The translations under genes and the position numbers were made by a program. This document shows, one piece after another, positions 42,939 through 53,469 of a stretch of DNA of 53,614 nt (its first letter is position 1; each line of letters starts with the position of its first letter). The notes below the pieces were generated by a model that saw only the letters and a program-made list of their open reading frames with translations, did no database searches and was not told where the DNA came from. This stretch comes from Fusobacterium sp. JB019 (GTDB taxonomy: Bacteria > Fusobacteriota > Fusobacteriia > Fusobacteriales > Fusobacteriaceae), in the NCBI GenBank assembly GCA_030673965.1, contig JAUTCN010000014.1, positions 1 through 53,614 on the forward strand. Reading direction: 5' to 3'.

Positions 42939-44450
42939 TTATTTTTTAATTTCTTTAAATATATCCTTAAAAATATTTTTAATTCCCTTTCTAAAATCAT
43001 TATTTGATAAAAAAATTAGAAGTGATATAATAGTTGTTAATATAAATATCTCAAAACCCTTTAAAGTCCAGTCGTAAAAATCACTTATATTTTTATCAAA
43101 ATATTTATTTACAATATTACTAACCAATAATATTGATATTATTGAAAGAAAAATATAGTTTAAATATAATCTTGCATAACAACCTATACTTTTTTTAAAG
43201 CATCTTTTAAATACTAGTATTGGTTTTAATATCAATATTACAAATATATCAGAAACAATTGTCCCTATTATTACTCCATTTAGTCCTATCTTTATAACTA
43301 ATATCAAAGAAACAGAAAAATTTAATATACTTTCTAATATAGGTAATTGTATATCATCAAAAAATCCATAAGAATTTTTAAATTTCTCAGTTATACATCT
43401 TATAAATATTATATATAAATTTACACTTAATAAAAATACAGTTTCTTTAATAAAAGTGTTTTCCTTTCCTATCCAAATAATAACAAAATCAGTGGATAGT
43501 TCATAAAAACAATACGTTCCTATAACTCCCATAAATACATAAACTATATTTATTTTTTTCCATAAATTAAAATTTTCTTCATCTGAATGTATTGCTACAA
43601 ATCTACCAATCATTGGAGATAAGACTCCTGTTATAACATTTAAGCTCATTTTAAGTAATTTTATTAGCATACGATAACTTGCATATACCCCTACTGTTTT
43701 CAAGGATATAAATTTTGATATTAATATTAAATCTGTATTAAAAACTACTAATTCTCCAATTCTATGAAAAAACAAATTTTTTAAATTTTTCACTATAATT
43801 TTGTCCCTTATCTTTGTTTTTTTTATAAAAGAATAATTTTTATTATAGTATTTTTTAAATAATAAATATTGAATTCCAGTCTCAAGTAATATACAACTAA
43901 TAAATAATAAAAATGATTTATATCTTAAAATAACATAAATCTTCAATATTTGACTTAAAATCCTAGTTGAAGCCTGAACTACTCTAACAAAATTATATTC
44001 TTGATTAGCTGTAAATAATATATTATATTTTATAAATAAATAATTTAATACTGTATTAGTTAAGTATAATATCCAATATAAAATTATCATATTAGTTATA
44101 TTTATATCTTTTATAAAAAATTTTAAAAATGGAACTAAAACTAATCCCATAATTAAAATAAAAAAGGCTATTTTTTTATATAAACTAGATATTGTAGATA
44201 TAACTATGTTTAATCTTCTATAATCTTTTTCAGCAAGAGGTTTATATAAAGAATAGGCTGAAGCAGATCCTAATCCCATCTCAACAATACCTAAATATGC
44301 TAGAAGTTGAGTAAATAATCTCATTAATCCTAAATATTCAATTCCCATAAATTCTACAAAATATTTATTTACTATAAAACTTATAATACAAGGAATAAAT
44401 GTACATATAAAATTAATAAGCATACCCTTATATACTTTTTTTAAGAACAT
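42939..44450 (-). CDS. Wzx-type polysaccharide flippase
   Basis: The protein has 503 aa with 12-14 hydrophobic segments. The N-terminus INFICTFIPCIISFIVNKYFVEFMGIEYLGLMRLF and the AYSLYKPLAEKDYRRLNIVISTISSLY segment fit the polysaccharide_synt/MVF superfamily. It moves lipid-linked repeat units across the inner membrane. It is the last gene of the surface polysaccharide operon. Confidence 0.88.
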   Translation of the reverse strand: MFLKKVYKGMLINFICTFIPCIISFIVNKYFVEFMGIEYLGLMRLFTQLLAYLGIVEMGLGSASAYSLYKPLAEKDYRRLNIVISTISSLYKKIAFFILIMGLVLVPFLKFFIKDINITNMIILYWILYLTNTVLNYLFIKYNILFTANQEYNFVRVVQASTRILSQILKIYVILRYKSFLLFISCILLETGIQYLLFKKYYNKNYSFIKKTKIRDKIIVKNLKNLFFHRIGELVVFNTDLILISKFISLKTVGVYASYRMLIKLLKMSLNVITGVLSPMIGRFVAIHSDEENFNLWKKINIVYVFMGVIGTYCFYELSTDFVIIWIGKENTFIKETVFLLSVNLYIIFIRCITEKFKNSYGFFDDIQLPILESILNFSVSLILVIKIGLNGVIIGTIVSDIFVILILKPILVFKRCFKKSIGCYARLYLNYIFLSIISILLVSNIVNKYFDKNISDFYDWTLKGFEIFILTTIISLLIFLSNNDFRKGIKNIFKDIFKEIKK

Positions 44451-44463
44451 AAAATCTCCTTAA

Positions 44464-45513
44464 TTAACTAAAATTTTTATTTCTTTTTAGTTTTTTTAAA
44501 TATAAAAATAAAGTTAAAAAATATTTGCTTTTTGAGAGCAATAATATATATATAAATAATTGATTTATATTCCTTATTTCTTTTTGATATTCTTTTCTTA
44601 TGTTTATAAAATCTTTAAATATATTATCATTCATTATTTCTTTATAAAACTTTGATATTTTTTTATCATCCTTTTTTAATTTTTTTTCATTTAAATAATT
44701 TACAATCATATAATCAATAAAATTTTCATAATTTTTTAGCTTTATTTTTAATTTTATAGAATCTTTAAATTTCATATCATCCATAAATTCAACTAAAAAT
44801 AATATTATCTCTGACTTTAACTCCTTCATATTTTTATGATATTTTTTACTTAATTTTCCCGAATCATTTTCTCCTATAACATAATTATATAAAGGCTTTT
44901 TTATCGTTTTTATCGTTTTTACTTTTTTGAATACTTTGCATGTAAACACAAGATCTTCATATAATTCCATATTTTCATTATACAAAATATTATTTTCTAT
45001 AACTATATCTCTTTTTATAATTTTTGACCATGTAAATCCAAAAATTTCATTTTTTATTTTTAAATCATTATAAATATATTCTTTATCTAAAGACAAAGAA
45101 TTAAAAGAAGGCGCTTTTATCTGAAGTAACTTCCTTTGTAAATCTATAAATTTAATTCCAAAATATAATATATCTGGAGTATCTTTTTTTGTTTCCTTAT
45201 CTAATATTTCTAACATATCTTTTTCTATATAATCATCTGAATCTATAAAAACTAAATATTCACCCTTTGATTTTTTAATCCCTTTATTTCTTGAATAACT
45301 TACACCTCTATTCTCTTGATTATATATTTTTATTCTTTGATCATAATTTCTATAGTTATTGCAAATGTTAATACTATTATCCTCAGAACCATCATTTATT
45401 ATAATAATTTCATAATTTTTATAGGTTTGACCTAATATAGAATCCATACACTGTTTTAAGCTATTTTCTGAATTATAAACTGGTATTATTATACTAAATT
45501 TTATCTTTTTCAA
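44464..45513 (-). CDS. Family 2 (GT-A) glycosyltransferase
   Basis: The protein has 349 aa. The GT-A domain (1-230) starts FSIIIPVYNSENSLKQCMDSILGQTY, with the acidic nucleotide-sugar site VFIDSDDY near residue 95 and RGVSYSRNKGI before it. The C-terminal third is lysine-rich and less conserved. It adds a sugar to the growing repeat unit on the cytoplasmic side; donor unknown. Confidence 0.92.
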   Translation of the reverse strand: MKKIKFSIIIPVYNSENSLKQCMDSILGQTYKNYEIIIINDGSEDNSINICNNYRNYDQRIKIYNQENRGVSYSRNKGIKKSKGEYLVFIDSDDYIEKDMLEILDKETKKDTPDILYFGIKFIDLQRKLLQIKAPSFNSLSLDKEYIYNDLKIKNEIFGFTWSKIIKRDIVIENNILYNENMELYEDLVFTCKVFKKVKTIKTIKKPLYNYVIGENDSGKLSKKYHKNMKELKSEIILFLVEFMDDMKFKDSIKLKIKLKNYENFIDYMIVNYLNEKKLKKDDKKISKFYKEIMNDNIFKDFINIRKEYQKEIRNINQLFIYILLLSKSKYFLTLFLYLKKLKRNKNFS

Positions 45514-45537
45514 ATTTCCTCCTATATATTCTAATTT

Positions 45538-46599
45538 CTATTCATCTAACATTCCTTTTAAAATATCTAATGATTTTTCTTTTATTATATCTATTTTTTT
45601 ATTTATTTCATCATAATTTAATTCCCCCATTTTTAAAATATCATTTTTGATACCATCTCTATCACAAATAGATAACATTTTTCCTAAAGAATCCATTCTA
45701 GATTTATGGGCTCTATTAAAATATGCAAATTTTTTATTGAAATATAAAGAAAATAACAATCCATGATAAGAAGCTGTAGAAATAAATTCAGCATTATAAA
45801 TTAAAGTTAAAAACTCTTCTATACTTTCTGGTTTAATATTTTTCACCTTGGATAATGGTAAGCTATAATTAATATAATATATTTTCAAATTATTTCTAGC
45901 AGCATATCTCATTGCTGATTCTAAACATTTATTATTAGAGTCATTAAAATAAACCAATACATATTTTTCATTTTTATCCTCTTCCATTATAAATTTATTC
46001 CATTCATTTTTAATCAACATAGTTGGATCACATACCACATCCACTTTTTTCTTTACTAATTCATCTACCCATTTTTTAGCTTCTATTTCTCTAACTGCTA
46101 TTTGTTTAAAATCAGTCAACAGTTTTTTAACTTCTATTTTTTGATTTTCTTTCCATTTATTTCCAATAGAAGATGAAAAAGAATATTTTTTATTTTTATT
46201 TTTTATAAAATTTAAAAAATAAGTATAATCATTAGAAGTTATATCTAATCCCCAAACAATATCGCTTCCTACAAAAAATTTATCATATTTATTGCTTGAG
46301 TCTTTTATATTATTAACATTATACGGTTTACTTAATTTTACATTATTCTTTAAAAATAAAGTTAACTTCTTATATTTTTTTCTGATTTTATTATATATTA
46401 AAATTTCTTTAATATTTTCTTTTAGCTTTAAATGTAATCTAATATTTTTAGGAATTTCTTTATCTTCTAAAAATTTACAATTATAATTTATTATTTCAGG
46501 TTCTTGACCAAGATTTTCAATAGCTTTATACAGTCCATATGTTTGTAACATAGAACCAAAATTTGTAGTATTATGAAATGTTAATATCCCTATTTTCAT
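45538..46599 (-). CDS. Polysaccharide pyruvyl transferase family protein
   Basis: The protein has 353 aa. The opening MKIGILTFHNTTNFGSMLQTYGLYKAIENLG and the later FISTASYHGLLFSLYFNKKFAYF are the PS_pyruv_trans signatures. It probably transfers a pyruvate ketal from PEP to a glycan sugar, adding negative charge to the polymer. Its start overlaps the preceding gene's stop by 4 bp (ATGA). Confidence 0.9.
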   Translation of the reverse strand: MKIGILTFHNTTNFGSMLQTYGLYKAIENLGQEPEIINYNCKFLEDKEIPKNIRLHLKLKENIKEILIYNKIRKKYKKLTLFLKNNVKLSKPYNVNNIKDSSNKYDKFFVGSDIVWGLDITSNDYTYFLNFIKNKNKKYSFSSSIGNKWKENQKIEVKKLLTDFKQIAVREIEAKKWVDELVKKKVDVVCDPTMLIKNEWNKFIMEEDKNEKYVLVYFNDSNNKCLESAMRYAARNNLKIYYINYSLPLSKVKNIKPESIEEFLTLIYNAEFISTASYHGLLFSLYFNKKFAYFNRAHKSRMDSLGKMLSICDRDGIKNDILKMGELNYDEINKKIDIIKEKSLDILKGMLDE

Positions 46600-47516
46600 G
46601 CCTTTTTATTTCCTTTCTTTTTTATATTATAATAATCTTTTAAAGTTATGCCCTTATAACCTTTTTTTATAGCATATATAAATAATTCTTTCATTGAATC
46701 ATATAATTTTTCTATATCTTTTTCTTCCTTAAAATAAGGGCTCCCTCCTGGCATAAGTTCTGAAGAATGAATCATAAACTCTAAATAATCACTTTCTTTT
46801 TCTATTTTATTTATTGCCTTTTTCATTTCTTCCAAGGTACTTAATGCAGGTCTTAACCAAATATTATTTCCTTTTAGAAGAACTCTTGCCCTATGTTTTA
46901 AACTCCCTTGACTAAAATATCTAAATTTTCTAATAGACATTGGTACCTCTAATATATTGTTGTATATATAACTACAATCTTTTTTATATTTTTTATAATC
47001 TATTCCAAATTGAGTTCTACCTTGTGTCTTAGAATAATCTACAAAAGGAGTTACTGAACAATCAACTTTTAATCCGTATTTTTTTAATACCTTAAAATAT
47101 AAATCGTTTATTATCCATCTTCCTGCTCTATGAGAAATAATTTTTGTTCCTATTTTTTTTTCTAATAACTCCAACATATTTTTTATTTTTAATTCCATTA
47201 TTTCTTCTGGATATTCTACTAAAAAGGGATTCCCATCATATTTTTTTTCTAATTTATAAAAAGGAGGACTATTCCATGCATGTAAATGCATCCCCACTTC
47301 ACATTGATTATTCTTTAACACTCCTTTTATATATTCAACAAAATAGTCATCATTAACCATTTCATAATTTGTTAAATAAACTGGCTTTAAATTAAATTTA
47401 TTACATAAATTTTGAAATCTTGGGATATATTTTGAATTATTAGTTGTGATCTTTCCTCCATTATAAGCCCATAAATTGTCTCCTTCTGTATCCACTGTTA
47501 TAATAAAATATTTCAC
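46596..47516 (-). CDS. Polysaccharide deacetylase-like protein
   Basis: The protein has 306 aa. The N-terminal ITVDTEGDNLW carries the first aspartates of a NodB-like active site. EVGMHLHAWNSPP gives the H-x-x-x-H-type metal motif, and ISHRAGRW follows. This resembles WalW/polysaccharide deacetylase relatives acting on N-acetylated sugars. No signal peptide, so it would act on cytoplasmic intermediates. The substrate is not known. Confidence 0.82.
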   Translation of the reverse strand: MKYFIITVDTEGDNLWAYNGGKITTNNSKYIPRFQNLCNKFNLKPVYLTNYEMVNDDYFVEYIKGVLKNNQCEVGMHLHAWNSPPFYKLEKKYDGNPFLVEYPEEIMELKIKNMLELLEKKIGTKIISHRAGRWIINDLYFKVLKKYGLKVDCSVTPFVDYSKTQGRTQFGIDYKKYKKDCSYIYNNILEVPMSIRKFRYFSQGSLKHRARVLLKGNNIWLRPALSTLEEMKKAINKIEKESDYLEFMIHSSELMPGGSPYFKEEKDIEKLYDSMKELFIYAIKKGYKGITLKDYYNIKKKGNKKA

Positions 47517-47531
47517 TTTTTTTCTCCTTTT

Positions 47532-48587
47532 TTATTCATAAAATATACTTTCCCATTCTTTTTTTATAACTTTAATATCATGTCTTTTACCCATTTTTAA
47601 GCTATTTTTTGAATAATAATCATAATTATTGTATATTTTTTTTATTCCTTCTATAAATTTATTTTCTTCCCATTCTTTTTCTAGTAATATTCCATTATCA
47701 ATAACTATGTCACTTGCTCCTTCAAATGTATTTCTTAAAATAATAGGTAATCCTCTTCTCATAGCCTCTATACTTGTTATAGGATAACCTTCCACATCAC
47801 TTGTTATTACTAAAATTCCTGACTCATCCAATTTATTTTTAACTATGTCTGTTGGACCACATAAAAATACATTTTTTAGTTTTTCTTTTATTATTATTTG
47901 TTCTAATATTTTTTTATCTAGACCATCTCCAAAAATTTTAAGCTTAAAATCAGGCAACTTTTTCATAACTCTTATAGCTAAATCAAACCTTTTATTTTCA
48001 TTATCTAATCTTCCTATCATTATTAAATTTTTATTTCTTATCTTTACTTTTTCTAATAAATCAAGCTCGCAAGAATGTCTTATAACTTTTATCTTTTCCA
48101 TTGGAAATTTATATTTTTCATTTAATATATATCTATCTTTTAAAGAAGTTACTACAAAATAACTTAATTCTTCCTTAGATTTTTCAAATAAATTAATTTC
48201 TGAATTATAATAATTCCAATTTTTGTAACATCTATCTAATTTAGTATGTTGAACTAATATTTTTTTACATTCAATAGCATCTAATTTTTTTAAATCTTGA
48301 GGAGATCTTAAAATACAAATATCTGGATTTATACTTTTTATTTTTTTCATTAACTTTTTTTCTCTTAATTTATTATTTAAAAATCTATTAATTACTTTAA
48401 ATAGAAAACTCCCCCTTGAAACTTCTTCTACATTATCAACTTTAAATATTTTTTTATCTTTTTTTTTATTCGCTAAAAAAATAATATTATCATAAAACAT
48501 CTTTTGCAATGTCCTTCCAAAAGTTTGTATCCCTCCTTGAATGCCTGGATGACATCCTCCTGCTAAAAATAATATTTTTTTATTCAT
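47532..48587 (-). CDS. Family 4 (GT-B) glycosyltransferase
   Basis: The protein has 351 aa. GT-B signs are the N-terminal GIQGGIQTFGRTL, the central NLIMIGRLDNENKRFDLAIRVMKKL and the donor-binding DVEGYPITSIEAMRRGLPIILR with the E-x7-E pair. It retains the conserved sugar nucleotide site. The acceptor is unknown. Confidence 0.92.
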   Translation of the reverse strand: MNKKILFLAGGCHPGIQGGIQTFGRTLQKMFYDNIIFLANKKKDKKIFKVDNVEEVSRGSFLFKVINRFLNNKLREKKLMKKIKSINPDICILRSPQDLKKLDAIECKKILVQHTKLDRCYKNWNYYNSEINLFEKSKEELSYFVVTSLKDRYILNEKYKFPMEKIKVIRHSCELDLLEKVKIRNKNLIMIGRLDNENKRFDLAIRVMKKLPDFKLKIFGDGLDKKILEQIIIKEKLKNVFLCGPTDIVKNKLDESGILVITSDVEGYPITSIEAMRRGLPIILRNTFEGASDIVIDNGILLEKEWEENKFIEGIKKIYNNYDYYSKNSLKMGKRHDIKVIKKEWESIFYE

Positions 48588-48627
48588 AAATTTTCTCCCT
48601 TTTAAATAATCTTACTTTAAGTTTTTA

Positions 48628-49665
48628 TTACTGAAATAAAAATCTATAGGGGACTACTCCAGAAGAAGATTCATATAGTATTATATATAAATAAAAACTA
48701 GTAATTATACAAATTGTTGTAACAACTAAAAACTTCAAATCTTTTCTTTCTATCTTGCTTACTATATTTGGAATAAAAATTATTAACCCTATGGAAAAAT
48801 AATTAACTACTCTAACAAATAAAGAAAACTTTAAAGCTATGATTTGTAAAAAAACTGCAAGGGTTAACATATGATAAAACATAACATTTCTATCTCTTTT
48901 TATCTCTAATTTCTCTAAAACATATCCTAAAGAAAGAACCCCTACAATCATTATTAGCATTCCTTTCCCTTGCCCACTATTTAAATGACTCGTATACCTT
49001 AAACTATATTTATTTGAAAAAGTAAACAGTAATATCAATATTTTATCTGCATATAAATGAATTAAACCAGTTATTAAAAGTGTAAAATAAATGTAATTAA
49101 GATTTACTTTTATTGGATAAAGAATATAAGCTAATATAAAAATTGCTGCTGTTATATGAATTGAAATTGCAATAAAATAATAAAATAAAAACTTTTTTAT
49201 ATTTCTTTTTCTTATATAATCCAATGTATTTATCATTATAAGTACAGCTAAAACTTGTCTTAATATATTTAAACTCGCTATAAAAAAACCTAAACTTAAA
49301 AACAAAAAGAAACTAAACCATGGAATTTTAGAATTATCATATATAAATTTTGTAATTAAAATCATTACTATAATAGCAATCATAACTAAAAAATATCTTT
49401 CATTTTTACTTATTAATCCTAGGACTTTATTAAAAATTGCAAATCCTCTTTCAATACTTTGCTGTTTTAAAAATAATTCCTTAAAAGTACTTCTACTGAA
49501 TCTTCTAAAATAACTAATATAGCTAAAAGTATCTGTCCCTAAATAAATATATCTTAATGATGAAACCAGAAAAAATATACTAAATATTACTCTTTTTTGA
49601 ATGCACTTATTCTTTATAAAAGAGCAAATAAAAATAAGAATTAACATTATAAAGTAAATTTTCAT
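48628..49665 (-). CDS. EpsG/Wzy-like O-unit polymerase
   Basis: The protein has 345 aa with 9-10 TM segments. The pattern YLGTDTFSYISYFRRFSRS near the N-terminus, then IERGFAIFNKVLGLIS and SLNILRQVLAVLIM, matches the EpsG family. It probably polymerises repeat units at the outer face of the inner membrane, the partner of the Wzx flippase. Confidence 0.88.
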   Translation of the reverse strand: MKIYFIMLILIFICSFIKNKCIQKRVIFSIFFLVSSLRYIYLGTDTFSYISYFRRFSRSTFKELFLKQQSIERGFAIFNKVLGLISKNERYFLVMIAIIVMILITKFIYDNSKIPWFSFFLFLSLGFFIASLNILRQVLAVLIMINTLDYIRKRNIKKFLFYYFIAISIHITAAIFILAYILYPIKVNLNYIYFTLLITGLIHLYADKILILLFTFSNKYSLRYTSHLNSGQGKGMLIMIVGVLSLGYVLEKLEIKRDRNVMFYHMLTLAVFLQIIALKFSLFVRVVNYFSIGLIIFIPNIVSKIERKDLKFLVVTTICIITSFYLYIILYESSSGVVPYRFLFQ

Positions 49666-49683
49666 TATTCTCTCCCCCTTTTA

Positions 49684-50763
49684 TTAAATGTTTTCTAATA
49701 ATTTACTATATTTTCCTATTATTTTTTCTAAATTATATCTATCTAAAACAATATTTCTTATCTTATCTTTATTCTTGTCCTCATATAAATTCTTTAAGAT
49801 TATATTTTTAACTTCTAATTTATTATTAAAATCAATTATATTTCCATTAATCCCCTCTTCTATTATTTCATTAATTCCACCAGGTGAATCATTGCAAATT
49901 GAATATAATCCGCATACCCCTGCCTCTAATAGAGAATTTGGAAATCCTTCATATCTAGAACTTAAAATAAATAAATCAGCATTTTTCATATATATATATG
50001 GGTTTCTTTTTCTACCTAGTAAAAAAACTGTCCCTTCTAAATCATATTTTTCTATCATATTATCTAGATTTTTTCTTTCTTTTCCTATTCCTAAAATATA
50101 TAATTTTATATTAGTCCCTTTAAAAAGCTTCATAATTTCTATTATCTTATCAAAACCTTTTTGTCTAGAAAGTCTTCCCACACATAAAAGATTTTTATTT
50201 TTACTATTAAACTCTATTTCCATTTTCTTTTCACTTAATTCTTTTATTTCTTTAAAATTAACAGGATTATTAATTTCTATTATTTTTTCTTTTGAAATTT
50301 TAATATTTTTCATTAAATCTTCTGTCATATCTTTAGATTGACTTATTATTTTATTAAAATTTCCGTATGCTATTTTTAAAAATATTTTTCTTAAGCAACT
50401 AAAATTTGATTTAGAAATTAAATTTAATTGTCTATTTATAAACTTAATATTTTTTAAAAAAGGGCTTATAAAAACTCCAACTAGCATAGATATCTCAAAG
50501 GAAAAAATTATAACTATATCTGGTTTTATTTTTTTCAATTTCTTATATATTTTTATTATTGAATATCTACTTTTTCTACAATTAAGAATACTATATTTAA
50601 CTTCACTCCTTAATTTTTTAAAAGCATCTCCCTTTTCCTTGGTTAAAATTAAATGCAGATCAAATTTATCTAAAGATAAGTTATTTAATAAATTATAAGC
50701 TACTCTTTCTGCTCCACCATGTCCCCATAAACTAGGTAAAATAAAACAAATTTTTTTTTTCAT
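49684..50763 (-). CDS. Family 4 glycosyltransferase (WaaG/PimB-like)
   Basis: The protein has 359 aa. The N-terminal GHGGAERVAYNLLNNL, the CVGRLSRQKGFDKIIEIMKLF segment and SSRYEGFPNSLLEAGVCGL are standard GT4 landmarks. It is next to another GT4 gene, so each probably adds a distinct residue of the repeat unit. Confidence 0.93.
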   Translation of the reverse strand: MKKKICFILPSLWGHGGAERVAYNLLNNLSLDKFDLHLILTKEKGDAFKKLRSEVKYSILNCRKSRYSIIKIYKKLKKIKPDIVIIFSFEISMLVGVFISPFLKNIKFINRQLNLISKSNFSCLRKIFLKIAYGNFNKIISQSKDMTEDLMKNIKISKEKIIEINNPVNFKEIKELSEKKMEIEFNSKNKNLLCVGRLSRQKGFDKIIEIMKLFKGTNIKLYILGIGKERKNLDNMIEKYDLEGTVFLLGRKRNPYIYMKNADLFILSSRYEGFPNSLLEAGVCGLYSICNDSPGGINEIIEEGINGNIIDFNNKLEVKNIILKNLYEDKNKDKIRNIVLDRYNLEKIIGKYSKLLENI

Positions 50764-50764
50764 T

Positions 50765-51883
50765 TTATCTCCTTTGCATTAAGTAATATACATCTTCTAA
50801 ATCTTTTACTATAGATTTTATATTATATCCATTATTTGTAATTTCTTTTGATGTATTTCTTCTTCCATTTTCATAAGATGTTTCTAGTATTTTTCTAGCC
50901 CAGTATTTACTTGATTCTTTTAATGAAATATATTTCACACTATTTAATATTTTAGATTCCTTTGTTATAGAATCTGAAACTATACAATTTAATCCAGAGG
51001 CTTGTGCTTCTATAAGAGACATTGGCATACCTTCAAATATTGATGGAAATAAAAAACTATCCATTCCTTGCAAATAATCCCCTACATTTAAAACACTTCC
51101 TGCAAATATAACTTTAGATTCTAATTTCAACTTTTTTATCTGCTCTTTTATCTGTTTTTCTAAAGATCCTTCTCCAACAATTAAAAGTATTGAATTAGGA
51201 TTAATCTTATAAACTTCATTAAAAATTTCAATTAAAAATTTATGATTTTTAGGATAAGTAAATGTCCCTACATGTCCTATTACAAATTTCCCATTTAACT
51301 TTAAAGCTTTTCTTATTTTTTTTCTTTTTTTCTCATTAAAAATATATTTTTCAACTTCTATCCCATTTTTTATAAGTTTATAATTTTTATTATTTAATAT
51401 TTTTTTTCCAAACAACCATTTTCCTGCTTCATTAGAACAAGCAAAGAAATAATCTCCTATATATCTTATGGGAAGTTGCATAATATTTTTAGCTATTTGT
51501 TCTAAGCTATTCCCTCTAGAAGCAGTGCTATGGCTATGAGCTATTGTTATTCTTCCATATTTTTTAGCTATTTTTAAATATATGGCAGCTATACTTCTTA
51601 TATGACCATGAATTATTTTATGCTCTTTATGATTTTTAAAAAAATTATTCCATTCTTTTTTATAAATAAAATGATTTTTCCCTTTATATCTTGATACCCT
51701 ATATATTCTTCCTCCTAAAGCTAACACCTCATCTTCATAATCACATTTTTCATTCGTATGGATCATGAAATCAAATTGAATTTTTGATCTATCAATATTC
51801 CTATATATATTCATTACAAGAGTTTCAGCTCCACCTATATTTAAGGTTGCTAAAACCTGTAATATTCTTATTGGCTTATTCAT
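50765..51883 (-). CDS. Family 4 glycosyltransferase (EpsF-like)
   Basis: The protein has 372 aa. The opening IRILQVLATLNIGGAETLVMNIYRNIDRSKIQFDF is characteristic of EpsF-type GT4 enzymes. GHVGTFTYPKNHKFLIEIF and LFPSIFEGMPMSLIEAQASGL give the donor site. It ends 1 bp before the next GT4 gene, a tightly packed operon. Confidence 0.94.
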   Translation of the reverse strand: MNKPIRILQVLATLNIGGAETLVMNIYRNIDRSKIQFDFMIHTNEKCDYEDEVLALGGRIYRVSRYKGKNHFIYKKEWNNFFKNHKEHKIIHGHIRSIAAIYLKIAKKYGRITIAHSHSTASRGNSLEQIAKNIMQLPIRYIGDYFFACSNEAGKWLFGKKILNNKNYKLIKNGIEVEKYIFNEKKRKKIRKALKLNGKFVIGHVGTFTYPKNHKFLIEIFNEVYKINPNSILLIVGEGSLEKQIKEQIKKLKLESKVIFAGSVLNVGDYLQGMDSFLFPSIFEGMPMSLIEAQASGLNCIVSDSITKESKILNSVKYISLKESSKYWARKILETSYENGRRNTSKEITNNGYNIKSIVKDLEDVYYLMQRR

Positions 51884-51904
51884 ATTTATTTCCTTTTAAT
51901 AATT

Positions 51905-52906
51905 TTATTTTCTATAATACATCACATACCAATCTGTAAATTTTTGTAATCCTTCTTCTATACTTGTTTTTGGTTTAAATCCTATTTCATTTTGCAATTT
52001 ATCTGTCGATGCATAGGTTTTTGGAACGTCTCCTAACTTTATTGCCTCATATATTTTCTCAAATTCTATGTTTTTATTTAAAGACTTACTTAAGCATTTT
52101 TCTAAAGTTAATATAAATGTCATTAATTTCTCTGGATTATTATTTCCTATATTAAATACTCTATGAAGTTCTTTAATATTGGGACCTTTATCTATTAATT
52201 TTTCTATTCCTTCCACTATATCATCTACATATGTGAAATCCCTATAAAGATCATGCTCAAAATCACCATTATTATATATGTGAATTTCTTCATTATTAAA
52301 ATATTTATCAGTGAATCCAAAATAAGCCATATCAGGTCTTCCCATTGGACCATACACTGTAAAGAATCTAAGTCCTGTTGCTGGTATTTTATATAAATGA
52401 CTATAAGTACTTGCCATTAATTCATTTGACTTTTTAGTAGCTGCATATAATGATACTGGACTATCCACATTATCACTTTCTTCAAATGGCACTTTCTTAT
52501 TATTTCCATATACAGAACTTGATGAGGCGTAAACTAAATGCTCAACTGAATAATATCTACAAGCCTCTAATATATTAAAGAATCCTTCTATATTACTTTT
52601 TATATATGCATCAGGATTTTCTATTGAATATCTTACTCCCGCTTGAGCTGCAAGATTTACAACTATATTTGGTTTTTCATTTTTAAATATTTCTAATATT
52701 TCTTCTTTATTTGAAATATCTTCCTTTATAAATTTAAAATTTTCAAATTTATTTAAAATACCCAGTCTTGTATGTTTTAGGTTAATATCATAGTAATCAT
52801 TGATATTATCTATTCCAATTACTAATTTTCCTTTTTCTAATAATTTTTTAGATAAATAATATCCTATAAAGCCAGCTGCCCCTGTTATTAAATATTTTTT
52901 ATTCAT
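51905..52906 (-). CDS. UDP-glucuronate 4-epimerase type SDR
   Basis: The protein has 333 aa. The Rossmann motif GAAGFIGYYL with GIDNINDYYDINLKHTRL marks the CapI/GAE group. Catalytic Tyr and Lys lie in YAATKKSNE, and GRPDMAYFGFTDKYF with RDFTYVDDIVEGI completes the pattern. It should interconvert UDP-glucuronate and UDP-galacturonate. The adjacent upstream gene ends like a UDP-glucose 6-dehydrogenase, which would supply UDP-glucuronate. Confidence 0.92.
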   Translation of the reverse strand: MNKKYLITGAAGFIGYYLSKKLLEKGKLVIGIDNINDYYDINLKHTRLGILNKFENFKFIKEDISNKEEILEIFKNEKPNIVVNLAAQAGVRYSIENPDAYIKSNIEGFFNILEACRYYSVEHLVYASSSSVYGNNKKVPFEESDNVDSPVSLYAATKKSNELMASTYSHLYKIPATGLRFFTVYGPMGRPDMAYFGFTDKYFNNEEIHIYNNGDFEHDLYRDFTYVDDIVEGIEKLIDKGPNIKELHRVFNIGNNNPEKLMTFILTLEKCLSKSLNKNIEFEKIYEAIKLGDVPKTYASTDKLQNEIGFKPKTSIEEGLQKFTDWYVMYYRK

Positions 52907-52915
52907 ATAATTAAA

Positions 52916-53467
52916 CTACACCTCTATTCTTTTATTTATATAGCCTTTAGTAGCTTCTATATTTTCTTTTATTATGCAAGGATTACCAATAACTATTGAA
53001 TCATTTGGAACATCTTTATTACAATATGTGTTTGGAGCTATTAGTACATTATTTCCTATTTTTATTTTTCCAACTATTGTTGAATTTACTCCTATCCAAA
53101 CATCATTTCCTATTATAGGAGCTCCCTTCCTTCCCCCTCTATTTTCTTTTCCTATTGTAACTCCTTTATGAATATTAATATTCGAACCTAAAATAGTTTC
53201 AGGATTAATTGTTATATTATAAGGATGTCCCATATAAAATCCGGGACCTATAACAACTGATTTATCAATCTCTATACCATATCTTAATCTTATTTTCCTT
53301 AACAAAAATTTTATTATAATTTTCATTAATTTATTTTTAGTTATTTTAGATTTTCTAAAAAGATAAATAAATAATAAATCATGATGAGTTAATAATAATA
53401 GAAAATCCTTATTTATATAATCTCTTTTGTAATATCTATAAAAATCATAGTTAAAATTATCTTTCAT
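52916..53467 (-). CDS. Left-handed beta-helix acetyltransferase (serine acetyltransferase-like)
   Basis: The protein has 183 aa. The C-terminal half has hexapeptide repeats (IGPGFYMGHPYNITINPETILGSNINIHKGVTIG... WIGVNSTIVGKIKIGNNVLIAPNT), similar to CysE and capsule acetyltransferases. The N-terminal 60 residues are basic and replace the CysE helical domain. In this operon O-acetylation of a sugar is more likely than serine acetylation (inference). It lies between the epimerase and the dehydrogenase end. Confidence 0.88.
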   Translation of the reverse strand: MKDNFNYDFYRYYKRDYINKDFLLLLTHHDLLFIYLFRKSKITKNKLMKIIIKFLLRKIRLRYGIEIDKSVVIGPGFYMGHPYNITINPETILGSNINIHKGVTIGKENRGGRKGAPIIGNDVWIGVNSTIVGKIKIGNNVLIAPNTYCNKDVPNDSIVIGNPCIIKENIEATKGYINKRIEV

Positions 53468-53469
53468 AA

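Noticed and set aside
49688-50341. Long plus-strand reading frame (217 codons) opposite a glycosyltransferase gene
   Set aside because: It is the antisense of a clear GT4 gene, made of Leu/Ile/Phe/Ser-rich sequence expected from the complement of AT-rich lysine/asparagine codons, with no ribosome site.
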